DNA of 64,000 bases from Pseudonocardia ammonioxydans (GTDB taxonomy: Bacteria; Actinomycetota; Actinomycetes; Mycobacteriales; Pseudonocardiaceae). The translations under genes and the position numbers were made by a program. The notes beneath the pieces are model-generated. The model was given only the letters and a program-made list of their open reading frames with translations. It was not told the origin of the DNA and did not search any database. The DNA is taken from positions 1-64,000 of the forward strand of contig NZ_FOUY01000004.1 of NCBI RefSeq assembly GCF_900115005.1, in the 5' to 3' direction. Of the stretch, positions 1-8,744 are shown one piece after another. Each line of letters begins with the position of its first letter. The first letter of the stretch is position 1.

Positions 1-67
1 CGCTCACGTGGGTGTCCTTCCCGACCGCTGTGTTGATCACTGCGGTCGATCTTGGCCCACCCATGGC

Positions 68-1516
68 TTACACACCTGCCATGACACGCCCGTGTTGGCA
101 GAAGCCGTACAGGTTCTCCTCGTTGGTCTCGCCGCCGCCGGCCCAGGGGATGTGGTGGTCGAGTTCGCGGATAGATCTGCTGCACAGCGCGCCGCGGCAG
201 ATGACGTCCCGGGCCTTGACGTGGTCGGCGAGTCCGTCGGGTGGGCTGTAGGTGGTGCGGCCGTGATCGAGCAGGGCGCCCGACAGAGGGTCGGTGACGA
301 GTCGTTTCCATACTCCGCCGGCGGCCAGGGCGCGGGCGGTCAGTGCCGGGATCGGGCCGTGGCCGACGATCTCGGCCGGGCGGTCGCCGCCGAGCAGGGT
401 GTCGAGGGAGACGACCACGTGGATCAGTGGTTTGCGCCCGATCACCTCGTTCGGGTCGGGCTTGTGCTGCAGCGCTTGGGCGACGGCTTCGGCCACCATC
501 TCTGCCGGGATCGCTGCGCCCGCCGCGCCTGTATCGGCGGGCCCGGGGCCCGCGGCGGTGCCAGTACTGGCGGCCGCGGCGGCGAGCACGCTGTCCACGG
601 CGGTGCGCACGCTGCCCAGGTCGGTGATCGTCAGGGTGCCCTGGAGCAGTTGGTGGGCGAGGTCGAGGCGCTTCTGGGCGAGCGTGCGCGGGTCGTCCTG
701 CCCCACGGCGCGGGCGAGGCGGTCCACGCTCTGCCAGGACGCCTCGGTCTGTTCGGCGGTGCCGCCCAGGTACAGGGAGGCCATGCCGTCCTCGCCGCGG
801 CTGATCGACATCCGCCGGTCGGCCTTGGCCTTCTCGTGGCGGCGTTTCGCGCCTTCGGGGTCGGCCTTGGCGATCGCGCGGCGCAGCCGGTCGCGTAGCA
901 GGCGCTGGTGTGCCTGTGCGGCACCGGGCAGTATCGCCGCCTCGACCTCGCGCGCGAGCTCGTCGGAGAGCACGCCGGTGCGCTGGGCGATGGTGGCGGC
1001 CTTGCGTTCGTCGATGCGCCCGGCCTCCCAGTCGGCGAGGGTGGCGGGCAGGACCTGGACGAACCGCAGCGCGCCGGCCAGCAGCGCGCGGGCTTCTTCG
1101 ATGGACACGCCGAGCACGATCGCGAGCTGGTCGGGCAGCCACCGGCTCACCGGGGCGATCGCGCGGGGGTCGGCGCCCGGTGGCGCGGCCTTGCTGCCGG
1201 GCGGGTGTCGCGCGGCGAACACTCCGATCATCCGGGTGCGCAGTGCAGTGATCCAGCGTTCCAGCCGTTCGGCACCGTCGATCACGTCGAGCAGCTGGAT
1301 GTCGCCGAGCCGGTGTGGTGCGGTGCCGGCGAGGTGGCAGTCCAGGGCGAGCGCGTACCCGACGGGACGGCCCGGGTCCACGGTGGCGATCGCTGACGGG
1401 GTGTCGGTGCACAGCACCGCGCACAGGTCGGCGGGGATGCCGTGCGGGCACGGGTCGGCGACGACCAAGGGGCCGCTGCCGGGGCTCTGCCGTGGGCTTT
1501 GCCGACACGACCACAT
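68..1516 (-). CDS. DUF222 (13E12-type) HNH endonuclease-like protein, ends possibly damaged
   Basis: The product has the usual layout of the actinobacterial DUF222/HNH family: a helical DUF222 region (about residues 60-330), an Ala/Gly/Pro-rich linker, and a C-terminal HNH region with ELDHHIPWAGGG and a final Cys-x-His in FCQHG. Family members are multicopy and poorly characterised. The protein stops about ten residues after the last Cys, so the usual basic tail is missing. At the 5' end another ATG at 1526 opens a different frame (MSEDVVVSAKP) that would need a shift near codon 20 to join. Start and integrity are therefore uncertain. No neighbour suggests a pathway role. Confidence 0.7.
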   Translation of the reverse strand: MWSCRQSPRQSPGSGPLVVADPCPHGIPADLCAVLCTDTPSAIATVDPGRPVGYALALDCHLAGTAPHRLGDIQLLDVIDGAERLERWITALRTRMIGVFAARHPPGSKAAPPGADPRAIAPVSRWLPDQLAIVLGVSIEEARALLAGALRFVQVLPATLADWEAGRIDERKAATIAQRTGVLSDELAREVEAAILPGAAQAHQRLLRDRLRRAIAKADPEGAKRRHEKAKADRRMSISRGEDGMASLYLGGTAEQTEASWQSVDRLARAVGQDDPRTLAQKRLDLAHQLLQGTLTITDLGSVRTAVDSVLAAAAASTGTAAGPGPADTGAAGAAIPAEMVAEAVAQALQHKPDPNEVIGRKPLIHVVVSLDTLLGGDRPAEIVGHGPIPALTARALAAGGVWKRLVTDPLSGALLDHGRTTYSPPDGLADHVKARDVICRGALCSRSIRELDHHIPWAGGGETNEENLYGFCQHGRVMAGV

Positions 1517-1810
1517 CTTCGCTCATGTGTTCGATTTTACCGCTGTGGCGTGCGTCGTCTCCAGTACGAACTGGGGTCACCGGGCGCACGGAACCGACCG
1601 TTCGGCGTGCGGGCCGGCATCGGCCGCAGGACACCCGTCGCACCGTCCGGACCAGGGTGGCGCCCAGCGTCAGCGCCGGGCCGAACAGCGTCACCGGCGA
1701 CGCCGAGCCGACGGTCGGGTACCGGTGATCGACCGTGCCGGCGGGTGCCCGCCGCCGCGCCGGAAGCCCCGGTGGAAGCCGTGTTCCGCCGGAGCTTCCG
1801 GCTGCTCACC

Positions 1811-2836
1811 TCACCCGAGCGCGTCGGCCGGGGTGAACTTCTCCCGATGGATCATGCGCGGCGCGAGGCGACGCCGCTTGAACGCCTTCACTCCCGCCTC
1901 CACCATCGCCGGCGGCCCGCACAACCAGCCCGACCAGCCCCGGGCCGACGCGACGTCGTCGACGAAGAGGTCGGTCGGCAGGCCCGTGCGATACCCGGTG
2001 CCGTCCGGAGCGGGTTCGTGCGACAACACCGGCACGAACGTGAAACCCGGATGCACCTCGGCGAGCTCGGCCAGCAGGTCGAGGTCGTAGAGATCCTCGG
2101 CACCGCGGACCCCGTGGTAGAGCAGCACCTCGCGCTGCGGGTGGCGGGCGAGCGCGGTGCGGACCAGGCCGAGCAGCGGGGCGAGGCCGGTGCCGCCGCC
2201 GATGAGCACCATCGGCCCGCCGTCGTCCTCCTCCGCCGCCGGGAGCACGAAGTCCCCGAGCGGCCCGGTGACCTCGATCCGGTCGCCGACGGCCAGGCCG
2301 TCGAAGAGCCACCCCTCGGTCGCGGCCCCGCCCGAGACGAGTCGCACGTGCAGCTCCAGGACCTTGTCCTCGTCGGCGGTGTTGGCCAGGGAGTACTGCC
2401 GCCGCAGGTCCGTGCCGGGCACGGTGAGCTCGATGTACTGACCCGGGTCGAAGGCGAGCGGCTCGGGCAGGCCGAGCCGGACCCGCCGCGTGTCACGGGC
2501 GATGTCGGCGACCTCGAGGACGGTGGCGGTGAGGTCGCGCAACGGATGCGTGGCCCGTCCGCCTACCGCTCCGGTGCTCTCGACGACGGCGTCCGAGCGG
2601 AGCCGGGCCTGGCAGGCCAGCGCGAGCCCGGCCGCCCGCTCGTCGTCGGTCAGGGTGTCGGCCGGCGAGCTGCGATGGTCGACCTCACCGCTGACCACCC
2701 GCAGCTTGCAGGTGCCGCACGTGCCCTGGTTGCAGGAGTTCGGCATCCAGATCCCGGCGCGCAGGAAGGCGTCGAGGACCGGCTGGTCCTCCGCACAGTC
2801 GACACTCCGGCCGCCGACGGTTGCGGTGAAGCCCAC
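1811..2836 (-). CDS. gcoB: Guaiacol O-demethylase reductase component, GcoB-like (2Fe-2S/FAD/NADH)
   Basis: A 341-residue electron-transfer flavoprotein expected to pass NADH electrons to the P450 encoded just upstream. Domains in order: N-terminal 2Fe-2S ferredoxin with CNQGTCGTCK and a fourth Cys in LACQ (about residues 35-81), FAD-binding barrel with RQYSLAN (about 145), and NAD-binding domain with GGGTGLAPLLG and a C-terminal CGPPAM. This order (ferredoxin first) is that of GcoB, the single-protein reductase of the guaiacol P450. I chose the GTG start at 2836 because the P450 gene ends one base before it and GGAGGT lies in the P450 3' end; the longer open frame only reads antisense-like extra sequence inside the P450. 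Confidence 0.88.
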   Translation of the reverse strand: MGFTATVGGRSVDCAEDQPVLDAFLRAGIWMPNSCNQGTCGTCKLRVVSGEVDHRSSPADTLTDDERAAGLALACQARLRSDAVVESTGAVGGRATHPLRDLTATVLEVADIARDTRRVRLGLPEPLAFDPGQYIELTVPGTDLRRQYSLANTADEDKVLELHVRLVSGGAATEGWLFDGLAVGDRIEVTGPLGDFVLPAAEEDDGGPMVLIGGGTGLAPLLGLVRTALARHPQREVLLYHGVRGAEDLYDLDLLAELAEVHPGFTFVPVLSHEPAPDGTGYRTGLPTDLFVDDVASARGWSGWLCGPPAMVEAGVKAFKRRRLAPRMIHREKFTPADALG

Positions 2837-2837
2837 G

Positions 2838-4076
2838 TCAGACCTCCCAGGTGACGGGCAGGCTGGTCGGCCCGCGGAAACCCCAGCCCCAGAAGTCGAC
2901 GTCCGACGAGGTGTCGCGTTCGAGGTTCGGGATGCTTTCGAACAGCTCCTCCAGGCCGATCCGCATGACGTGGTTGGCGTAGTAGATGCCGGCACACGCA
3001 TGGGTGCCGGCGCCGAACGCCAGGTGCGGCAGCGGCGGGCGGTGGAAGTCGAACCGGGTGGGTGCGTCGTAGAGACCGGTGTCGTGGTTGGCCGAGCCGT
3101 AGGAGAGGATCACCGGCGTGTTCGCGGGCAGGTCGATCCCGGCCACGGTGACCGGCCCGGTGCTGATCCGGGCGGTGCCCGACCAGATCGGCGACGTCCA
3201 GCGCATCCCCTCGGACAGCGCCCGCGGGATCAGTGCCGGGTCGTCGACGACCTGCTCCATCTGGTCGGGCTCGCCGAACAACCCGACCAGCGTGGACCCC
3301 ATGCCGTGCCCGGGCTCCTGCATGGCGCCGAGCAGGTAGACGTAGATGGTCGGGTAGATGTACTCGCGGTCGCGGGTCTGCCCGGGTGGCATGCCGTCGT
3401 GCAGCCAGCGTGAGATCGCGCTGGTCTCGTCGGGCTCGGCGATCCACTTGTCGATCAGCGGGTCGACCGCGGCCTGGATCTCGGCCTTGGCCTGGTCGCC
3501 CTCGACGAAGCCCTCCGGGTTGGCGAACTCGCCGTCCTCGGTCATCGCCGCGTTGGTGAAGGACCGGTTGAGCTTGGCGAACCAGTCGCGCAGCGTGTCC
3601 GAATCGACGTCGTGCAGCCCCAGCAGGTCACCCAGGGACCGGACGCTGACCGGCTCGCAGTACTGGGAGACGAGATCGGCGTGACCGTCGTTCTCGAACT
3701 GCTCCAGGTAGCGGCGGGCGATCGGGCGGACCAGGTCCTCGACGTAGCTGTCCACCTCCACCGGCTGCAACGCGGGCTCGACCATGCCCCGCAGGTCGGC
3801 GTGGATGTCACCGTTGACGCCGATGATCGCCGGGTGCCCGAACGTGCGGCCACCGGCCGGGGTGATGACGCCCTCGAAGTCCGGGCTGGTCGCGATCTCG
3901 CGGCAGATCTCGGCGTTCGACGCGACGTAGGACCCGAGGACCGGCACGTAGGCCAGCGGTGCCTCGGCACGCAGCCGCTCGTACACCTTGTAGGGGTTCC
4001 GCTCCAGCTCAGTCATCGTGATGTCGTCCAGCCACGCCAGGTCCGGCGTGGCGGGCTTCTCGCTCGTCGTCGTCAT
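2838..4076 (-). CDS. gcoA: Guaiacol O-demethylase cytochrome P450, GcoA-like (CYP255A)
   Basis: A 412-residue P450 that from memory matches Amycolatopsis GcoA along its length (for example [19 protein letters not shown] and the [10 protein letters not shown] tail). GcoA O-demethylates guaiacol to catechol plus formaldehyde. The heme thiolate is in [10 protein letters not shown] (Cys about 359) and the ExxR helix is in LSEGMRW. The I-helix reads GAMQEPGHG, so Pro stands where most P450s have the catalytic Thr, a feature I recall for GcoA. The ATG at 4076 is preceded by AAGGAGA; upstream ATGs lack this. It is one base from gcoB and divergent from the AraC gene. Confidence 0.9.
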   Translation of the reverse strand: MTTTSEKPATPDLAWLDDITMTELERNPYKVYERLRAEAPLAYVPVLGSYVASNAEICREIATSPDFEGVITPAGGRTFGHPAIIGVNGDIHADLRGMVEPALQPVEVDSYVEDLVRPIARRYLEQFENDGHADLVSQYCEPVSVRSLGDLLGLHDVDSDTLRDWFAKLNRSFTNAAMTEDGEFANPEGFVEGDQAKAEIQAAVDPLIDKWIAEPDETSAISRWLHDGMPPGQTRDREYIYPTIYVYLLGAMQEPGHGMGSTLVGLFGEPDQMEQVVDDPALIPRALSEGMRWTSPIWSGTARISTGPVTVAGIDLPANTPVILSYGSANHDTGLYDAPTRFDFHRPPLPHLAFGAGTHACAGIYYANHVMRIGLEELFESIPNLERDTSSDVDFWGWGFRGPTSLPVTWEV

Positions 4077-4222
4077 CGACGCGATCTCCTTCACTACGTC
4101 GTCCGGGAGGATCGGCGGAAACGTAGGTCGCGGACGCGGCCGGGACGACACGCTCTGCGCGGCGGCGGTACGGAATGCGCGGGAGATCGGCGGATGCGAG
4201 CCGGTCGGTTAGAATCCCGGGC
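4077..4222. promoter_or_regulatory. Divergent promoter region gcoA / AraC regulator
   Basis: This 146-base gap separates two divergent genes and must hold both promoters and probably the AraC-type binding site. It contains CGGAATGCGCG at 4171-4181; the same 11-mer occurs at 10381-10391 in the iacS/iacA divergent gap. No clear -10/-35 pair stands out in the GC-rich sequence. Confidence 0.5.
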
Positions 4223-5161
4223 ATGCCCGCACGGCGTGGTGCGACGCCCCGTGACTGGGACCATGTCTCGCAGTCGGTGGCGGACGCGTACTTCCCGCAC
4301 GAGCTGACGGTGTCCGGCGACGGCCGTGGTGACCCTCGGCTGACGCTGCAGACCCTCGACCTCGGCCCGGTGCTGATCGGATACGTCGGCTGGGGCGCCG
4401 ACGTGCAGGTCGAGTGCGACTATCCCGGCGCGTACGAGGTGAACCTCCCGCTCACCGGCCACCTGGAGAGCCGGGGCCGGCACGGTCCGGTGACCTCGGT
4501 GACCGGGCAGGCGACCGTCTTCCGGGCCGACACCCCGTCCCTGATCAGCCACTGGGACGCCACGTGCACGGTGCTGGGCGTCAAGTTCGACCGCGACTGG
4601 CTGGACCGGGAGGCCGAGCGGACCCTCGCCGCCGAACCGGTGAGCGCCGGTGCGAACCTGCCCGAGCAGCTCACGCTGGACTCCGGTGCGGCCCGGGACT
4701 GGTCCCGGCTGGTCAGCGGGCTGACCGGGCACCTGCGTGGCCCCCGGCTGTTCGAGGACCAGCCCGTGGTGCGCGAGCAGCTCGCGAGCGCGGTCACGAC
4801 CGGCTTCCTGCTCGCGAGCTGCCCGGACCCCGGTGCGCGGCCGGTGGCACGCCCGCGGGCGATCGGGCGGGTGGTCGACGCGATCCGGGACGACCCGGCC
4901 CGGGCGTGGGCCGCCGCGGACATGGCGGCGCTGGCCGGGACCAGCGTGCGTCGTCTGCAGGAAGGCTTCCGGGAGTGGGTGGGGTGCTCGCCGACCGAGC
5001 ACCTCGTCGGCGTCCGGCTGCAGCGCGCCCGTGCCGACCTCGAGAACGACGGGCTGTCGGTCTCCGACGTGGCCGCGCGCTGGGGGTTCTCGAGCGCGAG
5101 CCGGTTCGCCGCGGCCTACCGCAGGCGCTACGGCTGCTCGCCGTCGGACGCGCGCCGCTGA
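4223..5161 (+). CDS. AraC-family transcriptional regulator (likely regulator of gcoAB)
   Basis: A 312-residue AraC/XylS-type activator. The N-terminal half resembles the AraC_binding_2 sensor domain (about residues 20-190, with EVNLPLTGHLES). The C-terminal 100 residues carry two helix-turn-helix units: AADMAALAGTSVRRLQEGF and VSDVAARWGFSSASRF, ending in YGCSPSDARR. Its position divergent to gcoAB suggests guaiacol-responsive control of the P450 operon, as in other gco loci; this is inference from context. I chose the ATG at 4223 because the upstream alternative at 4175 adds 16 unusual basic residues. Control of iacI downstream is also possible. Confidence 0.85.
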   Translation: MPARRGATPRDWDHVSQSVADAYFPHELTVSGDGRGDPRLTLQTLDLGPVLIGYVGWGADVQVECDYPGAYEVNLPLTGHLESRGRHGPVTSVTGQATVFRADTPSLISHWDATCTVLGVKFDRDWLDREAERTLAAEPVSAGANLPEQLTLDSGAARDWSRLVSGLTGHLRGPRLFEDQPVVREQLASAVTTGFLLASCPDPGARPVARPRAIGRVVDAIRDDPARAWAAADMAALAGTSVRRLQEGFREWVGCSPTEHLVGVRLQRARADLENDGLSVSDVAARWGFSSASRFAAAYRRRYGCSPSDARR

Positions 5162-5199
5162 GTTTCCGCTCCGCGGCCGGACGGATCTCCCGCCCGACC

Positions 5200-5270
5200 G
5201 TGTCCCTGCCCGACTGTGTCCCCGACCGACCGTGTCCCTGCCCGACTGTGTCCCCGACCGACCGTGTCCC
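5200..5270. repeat. 32-bp tandem repeat (16-bp subunits) upstream of iacI
   Basis: Two perfect 32-bp copies begin at 5200 and 5232 and a third begins at 5264 before diverging. Each 32-mer is two related 16-mers, GTGTCCCTGCCCGACT and GTGTCCCCGACCGACC, so the array is about four and a half 16-bp units. It fills the middle of the 229-base gap between the AraC gene and iacI. It could be a slippage product or a repeated binding site. Confidence 0.85.
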
Positions 5271-5390
5271 GCGACCGCGAAGGCCGCATCGACGTACGGG
5301 ATTCCTTTACGCCGGCTGCGTGTAGTCCGGATGGAAGCGCCCTGCCCGTTCGGTGTTGTCTCGATCGGACGGCCCCGGGAGGAGACGGAC

Positions 5391-5963
5391 ATGACCGACG
5401 AGACCACCGCCGCGCTGGCGGCCCTGACCCGCCGGGTCGAGACGCTGGAGGCCGAGGCCGCGATCCGCCGGTTACAGGCCCGCTACATGTTCCTCTGTGA
5501 CACCCCGCTCCCGGAGCACGGTGTCGCCGACGACGCGGAGCGGATCGACCTGGTCATGGACCTCTACACCGACGACGCGATCTGGGAAGGTGTCGGCGAG
5601 TACTACGACGGACAGTTCGGGCGTGCGGAGGGAGCCGACGCGGTGCGGGCGCACTTCGTGTCGTTCTGGGGACAGAAGCGTGATCCGGCGCTGATCCTGA
5701 ACGCGCACTACCTCACCTCGGAACAGATCCACGTCGACGAGGGCACCGGGGACACGGCCAGCGGGCAGTGGATCCACATGCAGCCGTGGCTGTTCTCCGA
5801 CGGCACGGCCCTGCTGCGGTCGAGCCGGCTCAACAACTCCTTCCGCAAGGTCGACGGCACCTGGAAGATCTCACGGACCCGTACCGAGAACGTGTTCGTG
5901 GCACCGCTGCAGGCGGGCTGGGCGAGCGACTTCCCGTCCGCCTCGGTCCTCATGCGGCCCTGA
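5391..5963 (+). CDS. iacI: SnoaL-like / NTF2-fold protein, IacI-like
   Basis: A 190-residue NTF2-fold (SnoaL-like) protein: an N-terminal helix with a heptad-like pattern (ALTRRVETLEAEAAIRRLQARY), then the conserved cone with LYTDDAIWEG, a mid-domain AHYLTSEQIHV and a terminal GTWKISRTR strand. In characterised auxin-degradation loci the small protein IacI belongs to this type, and the oxygen-dependent IAA step has been linked to IacA/IacE with IacI support; the exact reaction is not settled. GGGAGGAG lies 6-12 bases before the ATG. It ends two bases before the response regulator, so the two are co-transcribed. The iacI name rests on family and context. Confidence 0.75.
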   Translation: MTDETTAALAALTRRVETLEAEAAIRRLQARYMFLCDTPLPEHGVADDAERIDLVMDLYTDDAIWEGVGEYYDGQFGRAEGADAVRAHFVSFWGQKRDPALILNAHYLTSEQIHVDEGTGDTASGQWIHMQPWLFSDGTALLRSSRLNNSFRKVDGTWKISRTRTENVFVAPLQAGWASDFPSASVLMRP

Positions 5964-5965
5964 CC

Positions 5966-6595
5966 ATGACCGCCGTCGAGCCGAATCCCGCACCCGTCGT
6001 GCACATCGTCGATGACGACGAGGACCTGCGGCACTCCCTGAAGTTCCTGCTCGCCAGCGTCGACATCCAGGCGCTCGACTATCCGGATGCGCCGACCTTC
6101 CTCGCCGAGTTCGACCCGGCCGAGCCGGCGGTGGTCATCGTCGACGTCCGCATGCCCGGGATGAGCGGATTCCAGCTCCAGGAGGAGCTGGCGGCCCGTG
6201 ACTACCCGGCCCCGGTCATCTTCTGTTCGGCCCACGGTGACATCCCGATGTCGGTCCGGGCGTTGAGCCAGGGCGCGGTCGACTTCCTGGAGAAGCCCTA
6301 CGAGGCACAGCGCATTCTGGAGGTCGTCCAGAAGCAGCAGGTCGACGCGCGGGAACGCTTCACCGCGCACGCTGCTCGCAGCGATGTGCAAGGCCGGCTC
6401 GAGGGCCTGACCCAGCGCGAACGCGAGGTGCTGCGGTTGGTCATCGACGGTATGGCCAGCCAGGCCGTCGCGAGCCGGCTCGGCACCAGTGTGAAGACGA
6501 TCGACGTGCACCGTGCCCGGATCAAGGCCAAGACGGGCTCGGAGAGCCTCGGCGCGCTGGTGCGTGACGTTCTGTTGCACCGGGTCGAGGTCTGA
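5966..6595 (+). CDS. LuxR/FixJ-type response regulator of the iac cluster
   Basis: A 209-residue two-component response regulator. The receiver domain (residues 10-125) has the acidic pair in HIVDDDED, the phospho-acceptor Asp60 in VDVRMPG, and Lys in EKPY. The output is a LuxR-type helix-turn-helix (LTQREREVLRLVIDGMASQAVASRLGTS in two halves, about residues 150-200). The architecture is FixJ/TodT-like. The likely partner is the PAS histidine kinase at 8745-10283, the only orphan kinase in this cluster. LuxR-type two-component control of iac genes is known from Paraburkholderia, so auxin-responsive control is a reasonable inference. It converges on iacH with a 10-base gap. Confidence 0.88.
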   Translation: MTAVEPNPAPVVHIVDDDEDLRHSLKFLLASVDIQALDYPDAPTFLAEFDPAEPAVVIVDVRMPGMSGFQLQEELAARDYPAPVIFCSAHGDIPMSVRALSQGAVDFLEKPYEAQRILEVVQKQQVDARERFTAHAARSDVQGRLEGLTQREREVLRLVIDGMASQAVASRLGTSVKTIDVHRARIKAKTGSESLGALVRDVLLHRVEV

Positions 6596-6605
6596 TCGAC
6601 GTCGC

Positions 6606-7859
6606 TCAGGTATCGCGCAGTACCGCCTCGACCCAGCGGCCGGTCGCGAGCAGGGTGCTTTCCGCCCGTGGGAGGCCGACGAGTTGGATGCCGCGGGGAA
6701 GACCGTCGGGGCTGTTCGGCCCACGGACGGTGAGCGCCGGCATCCCCGCCGCCTGCCACGGCCGGCTGAGCAGCGGGTCGCCGGTGGCGTGCAGCCCGGC
6801 CGGCGGCGCGCCGAGCGCGGCCGGCCCGACGACGGCGTCGAACTCCGTCAGCAGTCCCGCGAGCCACCGGTACCCCTGTTCGGCGACCGAGCGGGCGGCG
6901 CGGAGCTCGGTGTCCGTGACGCCGGCGCCGTGGTGCAGCAGCTCGGCCAGCTGCACGCTCAGCTCCCCGGACCGGGCGAGCTCGGCCGACCGCTCGACGG
7001 CGGCCTCCGCCGCCATGATCACCGGGTGGGCGGCGGTGAGCTCGTCCACTCGCTCCGGGGCGGGCAGCGCCTCCACTGCGGCGCCGGCCGCGGTCAGCCG
7101 GTCGCGGACGGCGTGCAGGACCTCCTGCATCCGCGATTCCAGTGGGGCGGAGCCCGCGTCCCAGAACAGCAGCCGCGGCGCCGACGACCGGGGGGCCTCC
7201 GGCTCCCCGGTGAGCGCGGCGAACGCGAGGGCGAGGTCGTCGGCGGAGGCGGCGAACACGCCGTGGTTGTCCAGGCTCGGGCTCAGCCCGGTCACGCCGT
7301 CGACCGGGAGCCGGCCGTGGCCGAGCACCAGCGCGGCCACACCACAGAACGACGCGGGGCGGGTCACCGAACCGGCCGTCTGCGACCCGAGTGCCAGCGG
7401 TACGTGTCCCGCTGCGACGGCCGCGGCGGACCCGCTCGACGACCCGCCCGGAGTGTGGCCGGGGGCCGCGGGGTTGTCCGTCGGGCCGGGGGAGAAGTAG
7501 GCGAACTCGGTGGTCACGGTCTTGCCGACGGGAATCGCACCGGCCTCCCGCCAGGCCGTGACGATCGCCGCGTCGGCGTCGGCCGGTGGCGCACCGGCAC
7601 GCAGCGCGGAGCCGCACCGGGTCGCGCTACCGGTGACGTCGATGATGTCCTTGACCCCGATCGGCACACCACCGAGCGGGCCGGTCGCCGGGCCCGGCAT
7701 GAGCTCCGGGCCGGGAGGCACGACCCAGGCCTGCAGCTCGGAATCGGTGGCGGTGATCCGGCGCCGGGCCCGGTCGAGCGCCTCCGCCGGAGTGGTCGCG
7801 GCGGTGGTGAGCCCGGTGACCAGCTCGCGCAGCGGCCAGGGTCGGTACGCGGCGCTCAC
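6606..7859 (-). CDS. iacH: Amidase-signature enzyme, IacH-like
   Basis: A 417-residue amidase-signature hydrolase with the Ser-cisSer-Lys triad visible: Lys70 in GVPIGVKDIID, the Ser-rich GGSSSGSAAAVAAG loop (about 140-150), and the following LGSQTAGS segment. IacH is the amidase found in iac clusters; it is thought to widen substrate range (for example indole-3-acetamide) and is not essential for IAA breakdown itself. The GTG at 7859 overlaps the upstream gene in a GTGA, so translation is coupled. The longer open frame upstream is an out-of-frame read of the neighbouring genes. Confidence 0.85.
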   Translation of the reverse strand: MSAAYRPWPLRELVTGLTTAATTPAEALDRARRRITATDSELQAWVVPPGPELMPGPATGPLGGVPIGVKDIIDVTGSATRCGSALRAGAPPADADAAIVTAWREAGAIPVGKTVTTEFAYFSPGPTDNPAAPGHTPGGSSSGSAAAVAAGHVPLALGSQTAGSVTRPASFCGVAALVLGHGRLPVDGVTGLSPSLDNHGVFAASADDLALAFAALTGEPEAPRSSAPRLLFWDAGSAPLESRMQEVLHAVRDRLTAAGAAVEALPAPERVDELTAAHPVIMAAEAAVERSAELARSGELSVQLAELLHHGAGVTDTELRAARSVAEQGYRWLAGLLTEFDAVVGPAALGAPPAGLHATGDPLLSRPWQAAGMPALTVRGPNSPDGLPRGIQLVGLPRAESTLLATGRWVEAVLRDT

Positions 7860-8134
7860 CGGTCGCTCCACGCGGCGTCGGCGACCCAGTAGTCCATCCC
7901 GCTCGCACTGATGCCGTGACGCCATTCGGAGGTGCGGTGCAGCGTCGGCTCGACCGTCGCGGTGACCCGGTCGGCTGCCTCGGGGCCGTCCCCGGGGACC
8001 TGCCAGTGCACCCAGTTCACCTCGCGTCCGGCGCCGTCGTGCACGAACAGGTCCACGTGCCGCCACCCGTAGCCGTGGGTGTCGTTGTAGCAGGTCAAGG
8101 TCATGCGGTGACCCTCGTCGGGATCCTGGCCCAC
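7856..8134 (-). CDS. Small hypothetical protein embedded between iacG and iacH
   Basis: A 92-residue soluble acidic protein of unknown function, rich in Trp, His and Asp (GYGWRHVDLFVHD, NWVHWQVPGDGP, MDYWVADAAWSD). There is no signal peptide, membrane segment or cysteine cluster. The GTG at 8134 has GGAGGGG seven bases upstream, a strong site that decides the start; an internal ATG at codon 11 is the alternative. It lies 13 bases after iacG and overlaps iacH by four bases, so it is an integral part of the operon. I do not recognise it as one of the named iac genes (A-I). Confidence 0.75.
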   Translation of the reverse strand: MGQDPDEGHRMTLTCYNDTHGYGWRHVDLFVHDGAGREVNWVHWQVPGDGPEAADRVTATVEPTLHRTSEWRHGISASGMDYWVADAAWSDR

Positions 8135-8147
8135 GATCGTCCCCTCC

Positions 8148-8645
8148 TCAGGCGCTGATCTCGTGGAAGCGGCGCCGGAAGTACACCAGCGCCCCGCCGT
8201 CGTCGTCGGTGCGGACCTGCTCGACGTCGACGAACAGCACGGTGTGCGACCCGGCTTCGCGCCGGTGCCGCACGGTTCCGATCACGGCGGCCGCCGCACC
8301 CCGCAGGACCGGGACGCCGTAGGTGCCCAGATCCCACCGCTCGTCGGTGAACCGCTCGGCGGTCGGCACTCGCGTGGCCCCGGCGAAGTGCATCGCGAGG
8401 GCCTCGTGCTCACGGCCGAGGACGTTGAGGCAGAGCCGGCCGTTGCCCACCAGCACGTCGTGCGAACGGCTGGACCGGTTGACACAGACGAGCACGGTCG
8501 GCGGGGAGTCGGTGACCGAGCATGCGGCACTCACCGTCATCCCGGCCCGGCCACGCCGCCCGTCGGTCGTGACGACGGTGACCGCGGCCGACAGGTTGGT
8601 CATGGCGGACCGGAAATCGGACCGGGAACTGGTCTGTTCGGACAC
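8148..8645 (-). CDS. iacG: Flavin reductase, IacG-like
   Basis: A 165-residue flavin reductase of the HpaC/DIM6-NTAB family. Family-typical stretches are FRSAMTNLSAAVTVVTT near the start, MTVSAACSVTDSPPTVLVCVN, and GRLCLNVLG, with a terminal YFRRRFHEI. It should supply reduced flavin (FMNH2 or FADH2) to the acyl-CoA-dehydrogenase-like monooxygenase IacA. It is the first gene of a minus-strand unit iacG-orf-iacH, with 13- and minus-4-base spacings, and sits 99 bases after the histidine kinase gene. Confidence 0.87.
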   Translation of the reverse strand: MSEQTSSRSDFRSAMTNLSAAVTVVTTDGRRGRAGMTVSAACSVTDSPPTVLVCVNRSSRSHDVLVGNGRLCLNVLGREHEALAMHFAGATRVPTAERFTDERWDLGTYGVPVLRGAAAAVIGTVRHRREAGSHTVLFVDVEQVRTDDDGGALVYFRRRFHEISA

Positions 8646-8744
8646 GATTGCACTCCTGGCGGTGATCGGTGGGTGCGGAGAACGTACGTCTGCGCCGCAG
8701 GCGCGTGGAATCGAGGAATCCTCCGTTTCCGCTGAGGCTTTCCC

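Noticed and set aside
5200..5270. 32-bp repeats as a CRISPR array
   Set aside because: There are no spacers between copies and no cas genes in the window.
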